Shown: one piece after another, positions 26,813 through 36,221 of the stretch
How positions within the stretch are numbered: the stretch's first letter is position 1
How the letters are laid out: each line of letters opens with the position of its first letter
NCBI GenBank assembly: GCA_900314995.1
Contig: OMXK01000025.1
Span: forward strand, 1-48,869
DNA from: an uncultured Prevotella sp.
Lineage (GTDB): Bacteria; Bacteroidota; Bacteroidia; Bacteroidales; Bacteroidaceae
Direction: 5' to 3'
DNA: 48,869 nucleotides
Notes under the pieces: generated by a model
Seen by the model: the letters and a program-made list of their open reading frames with translations, nothing else
Database searches by the model: none
Told to the model about the DNA's origin: nothing
Made by a program: the position numbers and the translations under genes

Positions 26813-26843
26813 CAAAGGTAGTGAATCTTTCTGAAATAACAAA
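26813..26843 (-). promoter_or_regulatory. Promoter of the exported YD-motif protein gene
   Basis: Minus-strand TTTG (26843-26840) and TACCTTTG (26820-26813), 19-bp spacer, about 39 nt before the ATG at 26774. It is divergent to the helicase promoter. Confidence 0.7.
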
Positions 26844-26864
26844 GTGTTTTTCAAAAAATATTCG

Positions 26865-26872
26865 TACCTTTG
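26865..26872 (+). promoter_or_regulatory. -7 box of the PcrA/UvrD helicase gene
   Basis: TACCTTTG at 26865-26872, 25 bp before the ATG at 26898. A poor -33 (TGTTTTTC) precedes it. The two divergent -7 boxes are 45 bp apart. Confidence 0.6.
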
Positions 26873-26897
26873 CAAATGCTTATACGATTTGACAACG

Positions 26898-29264
26898 ATG
26901 AACACAGAAATATTACAGCAATTGAATGATGGACAGCGGGTTGCAGTAGAGTACTGCGATGGCGCCAGTCTTGTGATAGCTGGTGCAGGATCAGGCAAGA
27001 CGCGCGTGCTGACTTATAAGATTGCGTGGCTTTTGGAGCAAGGAATGGCTCCTTGGGAGATACTGGCGCTGACGTTTACCAATAAGGCCGCTCGCGAGAT
27101 GAAGGAGCGTATCGGCCGACTGGTAGGCGAGGAGCGGGCCAGGTATCTGCAGATGGGAACCTTCCACAGCGTGTTTTCCAGAATCCTGAGGGCTGAAGCA
27201 GCGCAGATAGGCTATAACGCCAACTTTACCATCTATGATCAGACGGATGCCCGTTCGTTGGTGAAGACCATCATCAAGGAGATGAATCTGGATGACAAGG
27301 TGTATAAGCCGTCGTCCGTTGCTGATCGTATCTCTATGGCCAAGAATCATCTGGTGCTGCCCCAAGCGTATGTCGAAAGTGCTTGGGCGAAGGATGATGC
27401 TACCCAAAAGCGCCCCCAGCTCTCTAATATATATATAAGGTACGCGGAGAGATGCCGTCAGGCGAATGCGATGGACTTCGACGATCTGCTGGTTCAGACG
27501 TGGGTGCTGTTCAAGAATCATGAGGACATCCGTCAGAAATACGTTGAGAAATTCCATTTTGTGCTGGTAGATGAGTATCAGGATACGAACTTTGCCCAGC
27601 AGGCGATAGTGTATCAGTTGACGAAGGAGCGCCAGATGGTGTGTGTGGTGGGCGATGATGCCCAGAGCATCTATTCCTTCAGAGGTGCCAATATCGATAA
27701 TATCCTGAACTTCCAAAGTCTGTATAAAAATACAAAACTCTTCAAACTGGAACAGAACTACCGCTCGACGCAGTTGATTGTTCAGGCAGCCAACTCGCTC
27801 ATCAGGCGGAATGAAAGGCAGATACCGAAAAACGTGTTCTCGAAGAATGAGCATGGTGAACGGCTGCAGCTGAAGCCCGCCTACAGCGACAAAGAGGAGG
27901 CGATGATCGTGTGTCAGGACATCAAACGGCTCAAGCGTGAGGATCGCTGCAACTGGAGCGATTTCGCCATTCTTTATCGTACGAACTCGCAAAGCCGATC
28001 GTTTGAGGAACAGATGAGAAAGGACAACATCCCTTATCGCATCTACGGTGGACTGAGCTTCTATCAGCGCAAGGAGATTAAGGACGTGATAGCCTATTTC
28101 CGTCTGATAGCCAATCCCGATGATGAAGAGGCGTTTAAGCGCATCATCAATTATCCGGCTCGCGGCATCGGCGACACGACGGTAGGTAAGATTATCCAGA
28201 CGGCCCAGAAATACGGCGTCAGTCTATGGCAGGTCATTAAGGAACCGGTATTGTTCCCGATGGATGTTAGCAAGGGCACGATGACGAAGATTCAGGCTTT
28301 CCGTGCGTTGATAGAGGGTTGGATAGGACGTGTTTCTACGGAGGATGCTTACGTGCTGGGTCATGATATCATCATGAATTCGGGCATCAGCAAGGACATC
28401 TATTCAGGGCGTAATCCGGAGGATATTTCCCGTCAGGAGAATCTGGAGGAGTTCTTGAGCGGCATGCAGGATTTCGTGGAAAGCCGCCGTGAGGAGGATA
28501 TGGGCGACCAGGTCTATCTGACTGATTTCCTGCAGGAAATTGCACTACTGACTGACCTCGACAGCGATGAGGGCGATTGCAACGATAAGGTGACGCTGAT
28601 GACGATTCACTCGGCAAAGGGACTGGAATTTCCGACGGTCTTTGTCGTGGGTCTGGAGGAGAATATCTTCCCGAGTCCGATGTGTACCAATTCGATGCGT
28701 GAACTCGAGGAAGAACGCCGACTGCTCTATGTGGCCATTACCAGAGCCGAGAAGCATTGCATCCTGACCTGTGCCCAGAACCGTTTCCGTTATGGACGGA
28801 TGGAATATGATACGCCTTCAAGATTCATACGTGATATTGACCCGGAACTGTTGGATGTGAAATCCCAAGTAGGAGGGGGCGGCAGTTCGTTTGGCTCCAG
28901 TAGTTCATACGGTTCAAGTAGCCGGAAGTCTGAATGGATGCAGAATCCCCGACCTGTAGCCACACAGTTCAAAGCTGATCCTAAGCCGCGAATCGTTGCA
29001 CCGAGACAACCTGAAAAACCTGTGGATCCCTTTGGACCAAATTTCAAACGCGTGCATCAGGCTGTGGCGCCTCGTCCTATGGCATCAGCCCCCAGTTCCG
29101 GTGATCTGCGTGAGGGATGCAAGATAGAGCATCAGCGTTTTGGCATCGGTATCGTAACCAAGATTGAGGGTACGGGTGAGAATACCAAGGCTACTGTTGA
29201 ATTCCAGAATACAGGCATGAAGCAACTGCTGTTGAAATTCGCCAAGTTCAAGATTATCGGATGA
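26898..29264 (+). CDS. ATP-dependent DNA helicase, UvrD/PcrA family (SF1)
   Basis: A 788-residue SF1A 3'-5' helicase used in DNA repair and replication-conflict resolution. Walker A AGAGSGKT is at residues 28-35; VLVDEYQDTNFAQQ, VVGDDAQSIYSFRGA, LEQNYRST, LMTIHSAKGLEFPTVFVVGLEEN and LLYVAITRAEK complete the canonical motif set. A Ser-rich linker near residues 655-680 (GGGSSFGSSSSYGSSS) leads to a C-terminal Tudor-like domain (GCKIEHQRFGIGIVTKIEG) as in PcrA. The start at 26898 lies just past the promoter; 18 upstream codons in frame overlap the -7 box and are rejected. Confidence 0.94.
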   Translation: MNTEILQQLNDGQRVAVEYCDGASLVIAGAGSGKTRVLTYKIAWLLEQGMAPWEILALTFTNKAAREMKERIGRLVGEERARYLQMGTFHSVFSRILRAEAAQIGYNANFTIYDQTDARSLVKTIIKEMNLDDKVYKPSSVADRISMAKNHLVLPQAYVESAWAKDDATQKRPQLSNIYIRYAERCRQANAMDFDDLLVQTWVLFKNHEDIRQKYVEKFHFVLVDEYQDTNFAQQAIVYQLTKERQMVCVVGDDAQSIYSFRGANIDNILNFQSLYKNTKLFKLEQNYRSTQLIVQAANSLIRRNERQIPKNVFSKNEHGERLQLKPAYSDKEEAMIVCQDIKRLKREDRCNWSDFAILYRTNSQSRSFEEQMRKDNIPYRIYGGLSFYQRKEIKDVIAYFRLIANPDDEEAFKRIINYPARGIGDTTVGKIIQTAQKYGVSLWQVIKEPVLFPMDVSKGTMTKIQAFRALIEGWIGRVSTEDAYVLGHDIIMNSGISKDIYSGRNPEDISRQENLEEFLSGMQDFVESRREEDMGDQVYLTDFLQEIALLTDLDSDEGDCNDKVTLMTIHSAKGLEFPTVFVVGLEENIFPSPMCTNSMRELEEERRLLYVAITRAEKHCILTCAQNRFRYGRMEYDTPSRFIRDIDPELLDVKSQVGGGGSSFGSSSSYGSSSRKSEWMQNPRPVATQFKADPKPRIVAPRQPEKPVDPFGPNFKRVHQAVAPRPMASAPSSGDLREGCKIEHQRFGIGIVTKIEGTGENTKATVEFQNTGMKQLLLKFAKFKIIG

Positions 29265-29270
29265 TAAAGA

Positions 29271-29402
29271 TTAGAGCGACTCGTCATCGGGTCGCTCTAT
29301 TTCTCTCTTGCCTGCCTTGGGCAGATGTTTCTTCTTTCGGATCCAGGCCGCCTTACGGGCCTCGTAATCCTCATGATGTTTCTCCAGGAATCCGTCAGCC
29401 AT
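29271..29402 (-). CDS. Small basic protein (43 aa) after the DUF4270 gene
   Basis: A 43-residue frame from ATG 29402 to TAA 29271, starting MADGFLEKHHEDYEARKAAW and continuing with a Lys/Arg-rich stretch. It starts 4 nt after the stop of the DUF4270 gene, as expected of a coupled operon member. The pattern MADxxLEKxxEDYExRKAAW seems familiar from other Bacteroidetes small proteins, but I cannot name a function. It is predicted to be one charged helix and cytosolic. Its last codons overlap the terminator hairpin at 29273-29298. Confidence 0.75.
   Translation of the reverse strand: MADGFLEKHHEDYEARKAAWIRKKKHLPKAGKREIERPDDESL
29273..29298. terminator. Convergent terminator hairpin
   Basis: AGAGCGAC (29273-29280) pairs with GTCGCTCT (29291-29298) with a 10-nt loop, followed on the plus side by ATTTCTCTCTT. 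It lies 8 nt after the helicase stop and overlaps the end of the minus-strand small gene, so it may serve both. Confidence 0.65.
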
Positions 29403-29406
29403 ATCA

Positions 29407-30864
29407 CTACTGATCTACGAATCGGGCATATACCACCTTTACCTCTATGGGGGAGTTCTCTCCACCAACAAGCTGGGTAGTCGACAACTCTATCTGATTG
29501 GTCACCGAAGAGACGACTGTTGAGTTCGTCGTTGTAGTAGAGGTTGCCGTAACGGGAACCAGAAGTACTTTATTCCAGTTAGGATGATACGAGCACCAGT
29601 CCGGATCAACCAGACAGCCCGCGAATTTGCTGGTAGCCATTTTTGAGACAACGCTGCTGATATTGCTGAAGGTGTAGCAATTCGACAACAATGTAGCAGC
29701 ATAGGATGCCTTATTGTCATAATTCCTCTTTTTCTCGAAGAAGGTGTATAAACTGTCCTTCGGTATCATCAACAGCGTCGAAGGGCACTTCAACAGATAA
29801 TCATTGTCGGTGACGGAACTGTTGAGACGGTTGAAACTGATGCTGACGGACAACAGCGAGTCGTTAGGGTGCAAGTCCTTAATGTCGTCAATGGGCAATG
29901 TCACCTCCGTAAAGATACCTGCCGGCGATTTGATATAGGTACACGTAGGATCTTCAATGAGCTTGTTCAGACTCTCTTTGTCGTTCGTCAACTTGGTCGT
30001 TTTCAGTACTTCCTTGGTTGATGACATGATCATCATGCTTTTGTAATCCTTGCTGTCGTCCTTGAGATGATACTTATAAGAGAATCGCAATTCTATATTC
30101 TTGAACATCGCCATCACACCAAGTCCGTCAACCATCTGGAAGAAGAATCCCGGACAGATGTTGTTGACAAACGAATAGGAATTCTTGAAATACTCTGGGT
30201 GCTCATAATAGTTATACAGGATATAATTGCCATAGTTTGAGTAAGTCTTGCCGTTTTTATCAGTATAGGCCTGATTCAGCGGAATACGTACTCTTTCTTC
30301 ATAGGCCAAGAGATTCCTGACACTGTCCTTGTAAGTGAGGTTGTTCAGCGTAAAGGAAATGCTCTTCTTCAGTCCGTCAGTCCTGATATAACCCTCTGCC
30401 ACCGGATCATAATTACTATAATAGGTCTTGGTCTCGCTCATGGGCTTGCTCATCTCCAGAAGATTGATTTTGACGGGAGTCAGCGTATCACCATAGCACT
30501 TTGACTCATCGAAATAGAGCCAGATCTCACAGGTGTCGACATTGATGCTGTCACCTGGCTTCATCACGAGCTTGTTCTTATCAGGCAGCGGGTAGTTCTC
30601 CAGCATGTTGAACTGGGTCATAAATTCGCTCTTGACGTATGAATTCGTCTCGGGGTCTTTCACGATACCGATATAACTGTCGAAGTCGCGGACATAAACG
30701 GAATCAGCAGCTACCGATCTGGAATAGGCCTTGAAGATGTCGGCTTCCAAATCCAACAAGTCAGACTCAAATGTAAGCGAGGTTCCAATCGTGCCTGTAT
30801 CTTCGCTGCAAGACAATATCGCCATTGCGGAAATTGCAATCGCTGTTACTAACTTTAGTTTCAT
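29407..30864 (-). CDS. DUF4270 family outer-membrane lipoprotein
   Basis: A 485-residue lipoprotein with signal MKLKLVTAIAISAMAILSC and lipobox AILSC. The N-terminal block SEDTGTIGTSLTFESDLLDLEADIFKAYSRSVAADSVYVRDFDSYIGIVKDPETNSYVKSEFMTQF (key parts D-S-V and the IG-xxxDPxT region) is typical of DUF4270, a Bacteroidetes surface-lipoprotein family of unknown function. The middle and C-terminus are beta-rich. It is the middle gene of a three-gene leftward operon: GT5-domain protein, DUF4270, 43-aa protein (gaps 17 and 4 nt). Confidence 0.85.
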   Translation of the reverse strand: MKLKLVTAIAISAMAILSCSEDTGTIGTSLTFESDLLDLEADIFKAYSRSVAADSVYVRDFDSYIGIVKDPETNSYVKSEFMTQFNMLENYPLPDKNKLVMKPGDSINVDTCEIWLYFDESKCYGDTLTPVKINLLEMSKPMSETKTYYSNYDPVAEGYIRTDGLKKSISFTLNNLTYKDSVRNLLAYEERVRIPLNQAYTDKNGKTYSNYGNYILYNYYEHPEYFKNSYSFVNNICPGFFFQMVDGLGVMAMFKNIELRFSYKYHLKDDSKDYKSMMIMSSTKEVLKTTKLTNDKESLNKLIEDPTCTYIKSPAGIFTEVTLPIDDIKDLHPNDSLLSVSISFNRLNSSVTDNDYLLKCPSTLLMIPKDSLYTFFEKKRNYDNKASYAATLLSNCYTFSNISSVVSKMATSKFAGCLVDPDWCSYHPNWNKVLLVPVTATSTTTTNSTVVSSVTNQIELSTTQLVGGENSPIEVKVVYARFVDQ

Positions 30865-30881
30865 GGATGTTATTACTTATT

Positions 30882-31709
30882 TTAATCTTCTTCTACTTCA
30901 GGTTCATCGGGATAGATCTGATCGTAGAAAGCCTCATATTCATCTGCGAAATCCTCATGATAGCCAAGTACCGGAATATTCTTTCCATTGGCATAGTTAA
31001 GGAGTTCTTCGTTGACAACCTTATCTGCCTGAACAATACCGTCGCTATAGTCGATGGCCAGCTTGCCGAGCTCGATGAAATCGAAGTTGTCGTTATAGCC
31101 TTTCAACAATTCTTCGCGAGCCTCACGGAATTCCAGACATTTCTTGAAATTATCACCGAGATCTTTGTTCAGGTTCTGAGTGAACAATGATGACACCACC
31201 TTCGTATCGGCAAAGGAAGGCTCATCATGATAGGCTGTCTTGACATAGAGCGGTACGACAGCGCTCATCCAACCCTGACAGTGGATGATGTCGGGTACCC
31301 ATCTCAGTTTCTTGACGGTCTCCAAAACACCGCGTGCAAAGAAAATGGCTCTTTCTCCGTTGTCGGGGTAATCTTCTCCCTGTTCATCTTTTTCCATCAG
31401 ACGCCTGCCGAAATAGTCATCATTGTCGATGAAATAAACCTGTACTCTAGCTGACTGGATGGATGCGACCTTGATGATCAGCGGGTGATCCGTATCATTG
31501 ATGATGAGGTTCATTCCTGAAAGACGGATAACTTCATGAAGCTGTCCACGACGTTCATTGATAGTGCCCCATTTCGGCATGAAAGTACGAATTTCATGAT
31601 TTCGTTCCTGCATTGCCTGCGGAAGGTCTTTGCCCATGAGCGACAAATTATTGTCAGGGACATAAGGAGAGATCTCCTGATTGATGAACAAGATTTTTTT
31701 CTTCGCCAT
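30882..31709 (-). CDS. Glycogen/starch synthase catalytic N-domain (GT5) without the C-domain
   Basis: A 275-residue protein that matches only the N-terminal Rossmann domain of glycogen synthase (GT5): KKILFINQEISPYVPDNNLSLMGKDLPQAMQERNHEIRTFMPKWG, DDYFGR, ERAIFFARGVLETVK and PDIIHCQGWMSAVVPLYVK. Full-length GlgA is about 480 residues, and the C-terminal ADP-glucose-binding domain is missing. The C-terminus instead ends in an acidic tail. As a lone N-domain it may not transfer glucose by itself. A regulatory or scaffold role, or a lineage-specific enzyme, is possible. It is cotranscribed with the DUF4270 gene. Confidence 0.82.
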   Translation of the reverse strand: MAKKKILFINQEISPYVPDNNLSLMGKDLPQAMQERNHEIRTFMPKWGTINERRGQLHEVIRLSGMNLIINDTDHPLIIKVASIQSARVQVYFIDNDDYFGRRLMEKDEQGEDYPDNGERAIFFARGVLETVKKLRWVPDIIHCQGWMSAVVPLYVKTAYHDEPSFADTKVVSSLFTQNLNKDLGDNFKKCLEFREAREELLKGYNDNFDFIELGKLAIDYSDGIVQADKVVNEELLNYANGKNIPVLGYHEDFADEYEAFYDQIYPDEPEVEED

Positions 31710-31727
31710 TTTTCTAAAATTTCAGCG

Positions 31728-31735
31728 CAAAGATA
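31728..31735 (-). promoter_or_regulatory. -7 box of the GT5-DUF4270 operon
   Basis: Minus-strand TATCTTTG (31735-31728), 18 bp before the start codon. Two TTTG candidates for -33 lie at non-ideal spacings (14 and 23 bp). Confidence 0.55.
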
Positions 31736-31853
31736 CAAAGAAATTTGCACAAACACGACAAAATGAGTCGGATTTTAGGAAAAATAGACATTTTATGCGG
31801 TCTTTTTATGTTTCTTTTTCAACTTTTACTATGTAAAGAGTGTAAAAATGTCA

Positions 31854-33677
31854 CTATACGTATTTCTGGATGAGTGCAATGAATCGCATGCCGTATTTCT
31901 GTTTCTTGTGTTCACCAATGCCCGAAATGTTACCAAACTGGTCTAGAGTGGTAGGCTTGATCGTAGCCAGAGAATGGAGCACCTTGTCGCTGAAGACTAT
32001 ATAAGGTGGGAATCCTTCCTCGTTGGCACACGTCAGTCGGAGCGAACGGAGGGCCTCGAAAAGCTTCGGGTCTTCGACACCAGTCGTAGGCGGTAGCCCG
32101 GGAATGGTAATAGTGGGTATCTCGAGTCGCAGCTTCGGCTTCTTCTTGGGCACTTCGTGGGTGCTATGGTCGATCACGCAGAGTTGGGCATTCTTCCTGC
32201 CGTAAAGCACATCCTTGCCGATATCGGTGATGATGACCTTGTTCCCGTCGTTGTAGGCAATCTCGATAAATCCCATCTGGAGCATCTGCAACAGGTAGTC
32301 CTGCCAGTCGTTGGTGGAGATGTCTTTACCGACACCGAAGGTCTTTAGCGTGTCAAATCCTCTTTTGACGACAGTCGGCGACTTCATGCCTTTCAGGATC
32401 TCGATGACCGTTGACACACGGATGGATTCTTCCGCACGTTTCACGGCGCTTAAGGCCATCTGTACATAACGGGTACCGTCGAAGCGTTGGGGTGGGTTGT
32501 CGCATACGTCGCAGTTGCCGCAATCGTGATCGGTCTGCTCGCTGAAATAGTTGAGGAGTATCCTACGCCGACAGACGCTGGATTCGGCATATTCCTGCAT
32601 TCTCTTCAACTTGTCCATATTGATGTCCTGCTGGCCGCTTTGCTTGGCAAACTCGGTCAATTGGACAATATCGGCCAAAGAATAGAATAAGACGGTATCC
32701 GCAGGTGCACCGTCTCTGCCGGCACGACCGATCTCCTGATAGAAACTCTCGATGCTTTTGGGCATATTGAAATGGATTACCCAACGGACATTACTTTTAT
32801 CGATGCCCATACCGAAGGCGATGGTCGCGCAGACCACTTGTATCTGGTCGTTCTTGAAGAGCTCTTGTGTCAGATCCCGTTCTGCTGTCGACAGTCCGGC
32901 ATGATAGGGGGCTGCGTTGACGCCTCTCTTCCTCAAGTCGGTAGCCACCTTTTCTGTGGTCTTACGGCTCAGGCAGTAGATAATGCCAGAATCCATCGGT
33001 CTGGCTTTGATAAAATTCAGGATGAAGTTCATCTTTTCGGCAGACTTATAACCTCTTTTGACAGAGAGACTTAGGTTCGGTCGGTCAAAGCTAGAGATGA
33101 ACTCTTTTACATGCTTGAGTCTCAGCTGCTCGACAATGTCCTGACGCGTGATTTTATCAGCTGTGGCCGTCAGCGCCATCATGGGTACATCGGGAAAACG
33201 GTCGCGTAAGGTTCCAAGCTGGGTGTACTCTGGTCTGAAATCATGCCCCCATTGACTGATGCAATGAGCCTCGTCAACGGCAAAGAGGGAGATTTGGATA
33301 TGACTGAACAGGTAGTCAAGCTCTGCCAGGAGCTTTTCGGGAGACACATAGAGGATCTTGACGGCGCCAGACAGGCATTTCCGCCTGATAAGCAGGTCGG
33401 CAGTACTGTCGTTGCCGCTGTTCAGGGCTTCGGCATCAATGCCATTGGAACGAAGGGCCTCCACCTGGTCTTTCATCAGGCTGATCAACGGGGATATGAC
33501 CACAACCGTACCTGGCATCGTCAGTGCCGGAATCTGATAGCAGATGCTTTTTCCACCACCTGTCGGCATCAGTACCAACGCATCGTTTCCTGCCATCACA
33601 TGACGGATAATCGCTTCCTGGTTTTGTCTAAAGGATTCGTACCCAAAATAGCTCTTCAGAGCCTCAAATATGTCCAT
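31854..33677 (-). CDS. recQ: ATP-dependent DNA helicase RecQ
   Basis: A 607-residue RecQ helicase for recombination and fork repair. The RecQ motif [14 protein letters not shown], Walker [13 protein letters not shown] in [20 protein letters not shown], and [10 protein letters not shown] are all present. A zinc-binding region [24 protein letters not shown] (three Cys close together plus an earlier one) follows. A C-terminal HRDC domain ([24 protein letters not shown]) closes the protein. The start ATG at 33677 is chosen because 33 upstream codons cross the promoter. It is monocistronic. Confidence 0.94.
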   Translation of the reverse strand: MDIFEALKSYFGYESFRQNQEAIIRHVMAGNDALVLMPTGGGKSICYQIPALTMPGTVVVISPLISLMKDQVEALRSNGIDAEALNSGNDSTADLLIRRKCLSGAVKILYVSPEKLLAELDYLFSHIQISLFAVDEAHCISQWGHDFRPEYTQLGTLRDRFPDVPMMALTATADKITRQDIVEQLRLKHVKEFISSFDRPNLSLSVKRGYKSAEKMNFILNFIKARPMDSGIIYCLSRKTTEKVATDLRKRGVNAAPYHAGLSTAERDLTQELFKNDQIQVVCATIAFGMGIDKSNVRWVIHFNMPKSIESFYQEIGRAGRDGAPADTVLFYSLADIVQLTEFAKQSGQQDINMDKLKRMQEYAESSVCRRRILLNYFSEQTDHDCGNCDVCDNPPQRFDGTRYVQMALSAVKRAEESIRVSTVIEILKGMKSPTVVKRGFDTLKTFGVGKDISTNDWQDYLLQMLQMGFIEIAYNDGNKVIITDIGKDVLYGRKNAQLCVIDHSTHEVPKKKPKLRLEIPTITIPGLPPTTGVEDPKLFEALRSLRLTCANEEGFPPYIVFSDKVLHSLATIKPTTLDQFGNISGIGEHKKQKYGMRFIALIQKYV

Positions 33678-33694
33678 AAAATTGAAAATTTGCA

Positions 33695-33702
33695 CAAAGT
33701 TA
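33695..33702 (-). promoter_or_regulatory. -7 box of recQ
   Basis: Minus-strand TAACTTTG (33702-33695), 17 bp before the start codon. The -33 region is AT-rich without a clear TTTG. Confidence 0.55.
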
Positions 33703-33734
33703 GTCATTTTTTTTAAAAAAACATTTAAAAAGTA

Positions 33735-33764
33735 TTGTTTATTTGATTTTTTTTTGTATATTTG
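33735..33764 (+). promoter_or_regulatory. Promoter of the AraC-type regulator operon
   Basis: TTG at 33735-33737 and TATATTTG at 33757-33764 (19-bp spacer), 29 bp before the ATG at 33794. It is divergent to recQ. Confidence 0.65.
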
Positions 33765-33793
33765 CGCATTAATCAACTAATCCGTGTTGAAAA

Positions 33794-34249
33794 ATGGGTA
33801 AATATAACATCACAGAAAAGAAGGAAAAAGAGGCTGCTTACCGAAGCTTGGTAAGCCCTAGGATGATGGACGAAATGCAGGAAAAGATTATGAACATCAT
33901 CGTGATGCAGAAGAAGTATCGTGACAAGGACTATTCCGCTAAAAAGCTGGCAGAAGACCTTGGTACTAACACACGTTACATTTCTGCCGTTGTAAATGTG
34001 CGTTTTCACATGAACTACACGTCGTTTGTAAACAAATACAGAATCGACGAGGCTATGACGATTCTTGTGGACAAGCGCTATCAGAATCTCCGCATGGAAG
34101 AGGTGAGCGACATGGTTGGCTTTGCCAATCGCCAGTCTTTCTATGCGTCATTTTACCGTGTAGTAGGAGTAACACCTCGTGATTATCGGCTGCAGCACCT
34201 GAAACAGCATCCCGCCATGAGGGCGAAGCGCGGAAAGAAGGAGCAGTAA
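33794..34249 (+). CDS. AraC-family HTH transcriptional regulator (DNA-binding domain only)
   Basis: A 151-residue cytosolic protein. About residues 45-135 form an AraC-type double helix-turn-helix: DYSAKKLAEDLGTNTRYISAVVN, NYTSFVNKYRIDEAMTILVD and MEEVSDMVGFANRQSFYASFYRVVGVTPRDYR. The N-terminal 40 residues are charged and helical, with no ligand-binding domain, so it probably dimerises or responds through a partner. The tail is basic (RAKRGKKEQ). It precedes an M49 peptidase by 18 nt and may be autoregulated and cotranscribed with it. Confidence 0.85.
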   Translation: MGKYNITEKKEKEAAYRSLVSPRMMDEMQEKIMNIIVMQKKYRDKDYSAKKLAEDLGTNTRYISAVVNVRFHMNYTSFVNKYRIDEAMTILVDKRYQNLRMEEVSDMVGFANRQSFYASFYRVVGVTPRDYRLQHLKQHPAMRAKRGKKEQ

Positions 34250-34267
34250 TCAGGAGGAACTGCTAAC

Positions 34268-36217
34268 GTGGATTTTTGTTATCAAGATGAGCGATTTGCT
34301 GATTTGCAGTTGCTCAGGTATCGGTTGAACGGCTTTGACAAGTTGTCCTTGAATCAGAAGGTGCTCATTTACTACTTGTCAAAAGCCACTTTATTTGGCA
34401 GGGATATCACCTTCGACCAGTTCGGCAAGTATAATCTCCGCATCCGCAAGATGCTGGAGGTTATTTATTGTGACCAAACCATTCCCCGGGACTCCGATGA
34501 ATTCAAGGCTTTCGAGGTCTATCTGAAGCGGATGTGGTTCTCCAGCGGCATTTATCATCATTATGGTTGTGAGAAGTTCAAGCCGGCATTCTCGTCAGCA
34601 TGGCTTCGTCAGCAGTTGGAGCAGGTCGACGCCGTTAAGCTGCCGTTACGTGAAGGAGAAACCGTCGATCAGCTCTGCGAAGAACTGTTTCCCGTGATCT
34701 TCGATGAAACGGTACTTCCAAAACGGGTCAATAAGGCTGATGGCGAGGATCTGTTGCTGACTTCTGCCTGTCATTTCTACGACGGCGTGACACAAGAAGA
34801 GGCTGAGGCTTTCTATAACCAGCTGAAGCAGGAGAATGCGGATTCCCCGACGCCCGTATCCTATGGCTTGAATTCTACACTTGTCAAGGAAGACGGAGAG
34901 GTTCGCGAACAGGTGTGGTCGGCTAACGGCAAATACGCCAATGCTATCCGACATATTATATATTGGTTGGAGAAAGCCGAAACAGTAGCGGAGAACGACC
35001 AGCAGAGAAAGGTCATCAGGCTGTTGATAAACTATTATGAATCAGGTGATTTGCAGACATTCAATAAATATTGTATTGAATGGCTTCAGGAGCATGATTC
35101 CGCGATAGATTTCATCAATGGCTTTATCGAAGTGTATGGCGATCCGCTCGGGCTGAAGGGCTCATGGGAAGGATTGGTGGAATACATCGATGAGGAGGCG
35201 ACGAAACGTACCCAGACCATCAGCCGCAATGCCCAGTGGTTTGAGGATCACTCACCCGTCGATGCCCGTTTCCGCAAACCGGTGGTGAAGGGTGTCTCGG
35301 CCAATGTCATCTGTGCTGCGATGCTGGGTGGCGACGAGTATCCTTCTACGGCCATCGGCATCAATCTGCCTAATGCCGACTGGATTCGTGCCCAGTATGG
35401 CTCAAAGAGTATCACGATCAGCAATATCACCGATGCTTACAACAAGGCTTCTCATGGCAATGGCTTCAAGGAAGAGTTCGTCATCGATAAGGAGACGCTC
35501 GGTTTCATCGAGAACTATGGTGATATCTGCGACGATTTGCATACTGATCTGCATGAATGTCTCGGACATGGCAGCGGACAGCTGCTGCCTGGCGTTGACC
35601 CTGATGCGCTGAAAGCTTATGGGAATACGATAGAAGAGGCGAGGGCTGACCTGTTCGGTCTCTACTATATTGCTGACCAGAAACTGCAGGAGTTGGGACT
35701 CGTGCCTGATGGCGAAGCCTATAAGTCGCAGTACTATTCATATATGATGAACGGTCTGATGACGCAGTTGATCCGGATCACCCCAGGCAATCAGATTGAA
35801 GAAGCCCACATGCGTAACAGAGCCTTGATAGCCCATTGGTGTATGGCACATGGCAATGCCGTCAGACTGGTGAAGCGTGAAGGCAAGACCTTCGTTGAAA
35901 TCACGGATTATCAGGAATTGCGCTCATTGATTGCCCGTCTGTTGGCTGAGGTACAGCGCATCAAGAGTGAAGGTGATTTCGAGGCAGCCCGTCAGTTGGT
36001 GGAGCGTTATGCCGTGAAGGTCGATGCCGAACTTCATGCCGAAGTGCTGGAACGTTATCGTCATCTGAACCTTGCTCCTTACAAAGGATTTATCAATCCG
36101 ATGATGCTGCCCGTCTATGATCACAACGGTGAAATCTGTGATATCCAGCTGAATTATTCGGAGAGTTATGCCCATCAGATGCTTCGCTATAGTTCAGAGT
36201 ACGCCACCTTAATATAA
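34268..36217 (+). CDS. Dipeptidyl-peptidase III (M49) family metallopeptidase
   Basis: A 649-residue zinc peptidase. The M49 motif HECLGH is at residues 429-434 and the second motif EEARAD begins with Glu456-Glu457. The former binds zinc by two His and provides the catalytic Glu; the latter supplies the third ligand. No signal peptide is seen, so it acts in the cytosol on oligopeptides. The start is GTG at 34268. The AraC gene's stop lies in the same frame just upstream, and a strong AGGAGG (34252-34257) is placed 10 nt before it. That SD is rare in this window, and the next in-frame ATG would remove about 60 residues. Confidence 0.88.
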   Translation: MDFCYQDERFADLQLLRYRLNGFDKLSLNQKVLIYYLSKATLFGRDITFDQFGKYNLRIRKMLEVIYCDQTIPRDSDEFKAFEVYLKRMWFSSGIYHHYGCEKFKPAFSSAWLRQQLEQVDAVKLPLREGETVDQLCEELFPVIFDETVLPKRVNKADGEDLLLTSACHFYDGVTQEEAEAFYNQLKQENADSPTPVSYGLNSTLVKEDGEVREQVWSANGKYANAIRHIIYWLEKAETVAENDQQRKVIRLLINYYESGDLQTFNKYCIEWLQEHDSAIDFINGFIEVYGDPLGLKGSWEGLVEYIDEEATKRTQTISRNAQWFEDHSPVDARFRKPVVKGVSANVICAAMLGGDEYPSTAIGINLPNADWIRAQYGSKSITISNITDAYNKASHGNGFKEEFVIDKETLGFIENYGDICDDLHTDLHECLGHGSGQLLPGVDPDALKAYGNTIEEARADLFGLYYIADQKLQELGLVPDGEAYKSQYYSYMMNGLMTQLIRITPGNQIEEAHMRNRALIAHWCMAHGNAVRLVKREGKTFVEITDYQELRSLIARLLAEVQRIKSEGDFEAARQLVERYAVKVDAELHAEVLERYRHLNLAPYKGFINPMMLPVYDHNGEICDIQLNYSESYAHQMLRYSSEYATLI

Positions 36218-36221
36218 TAAT

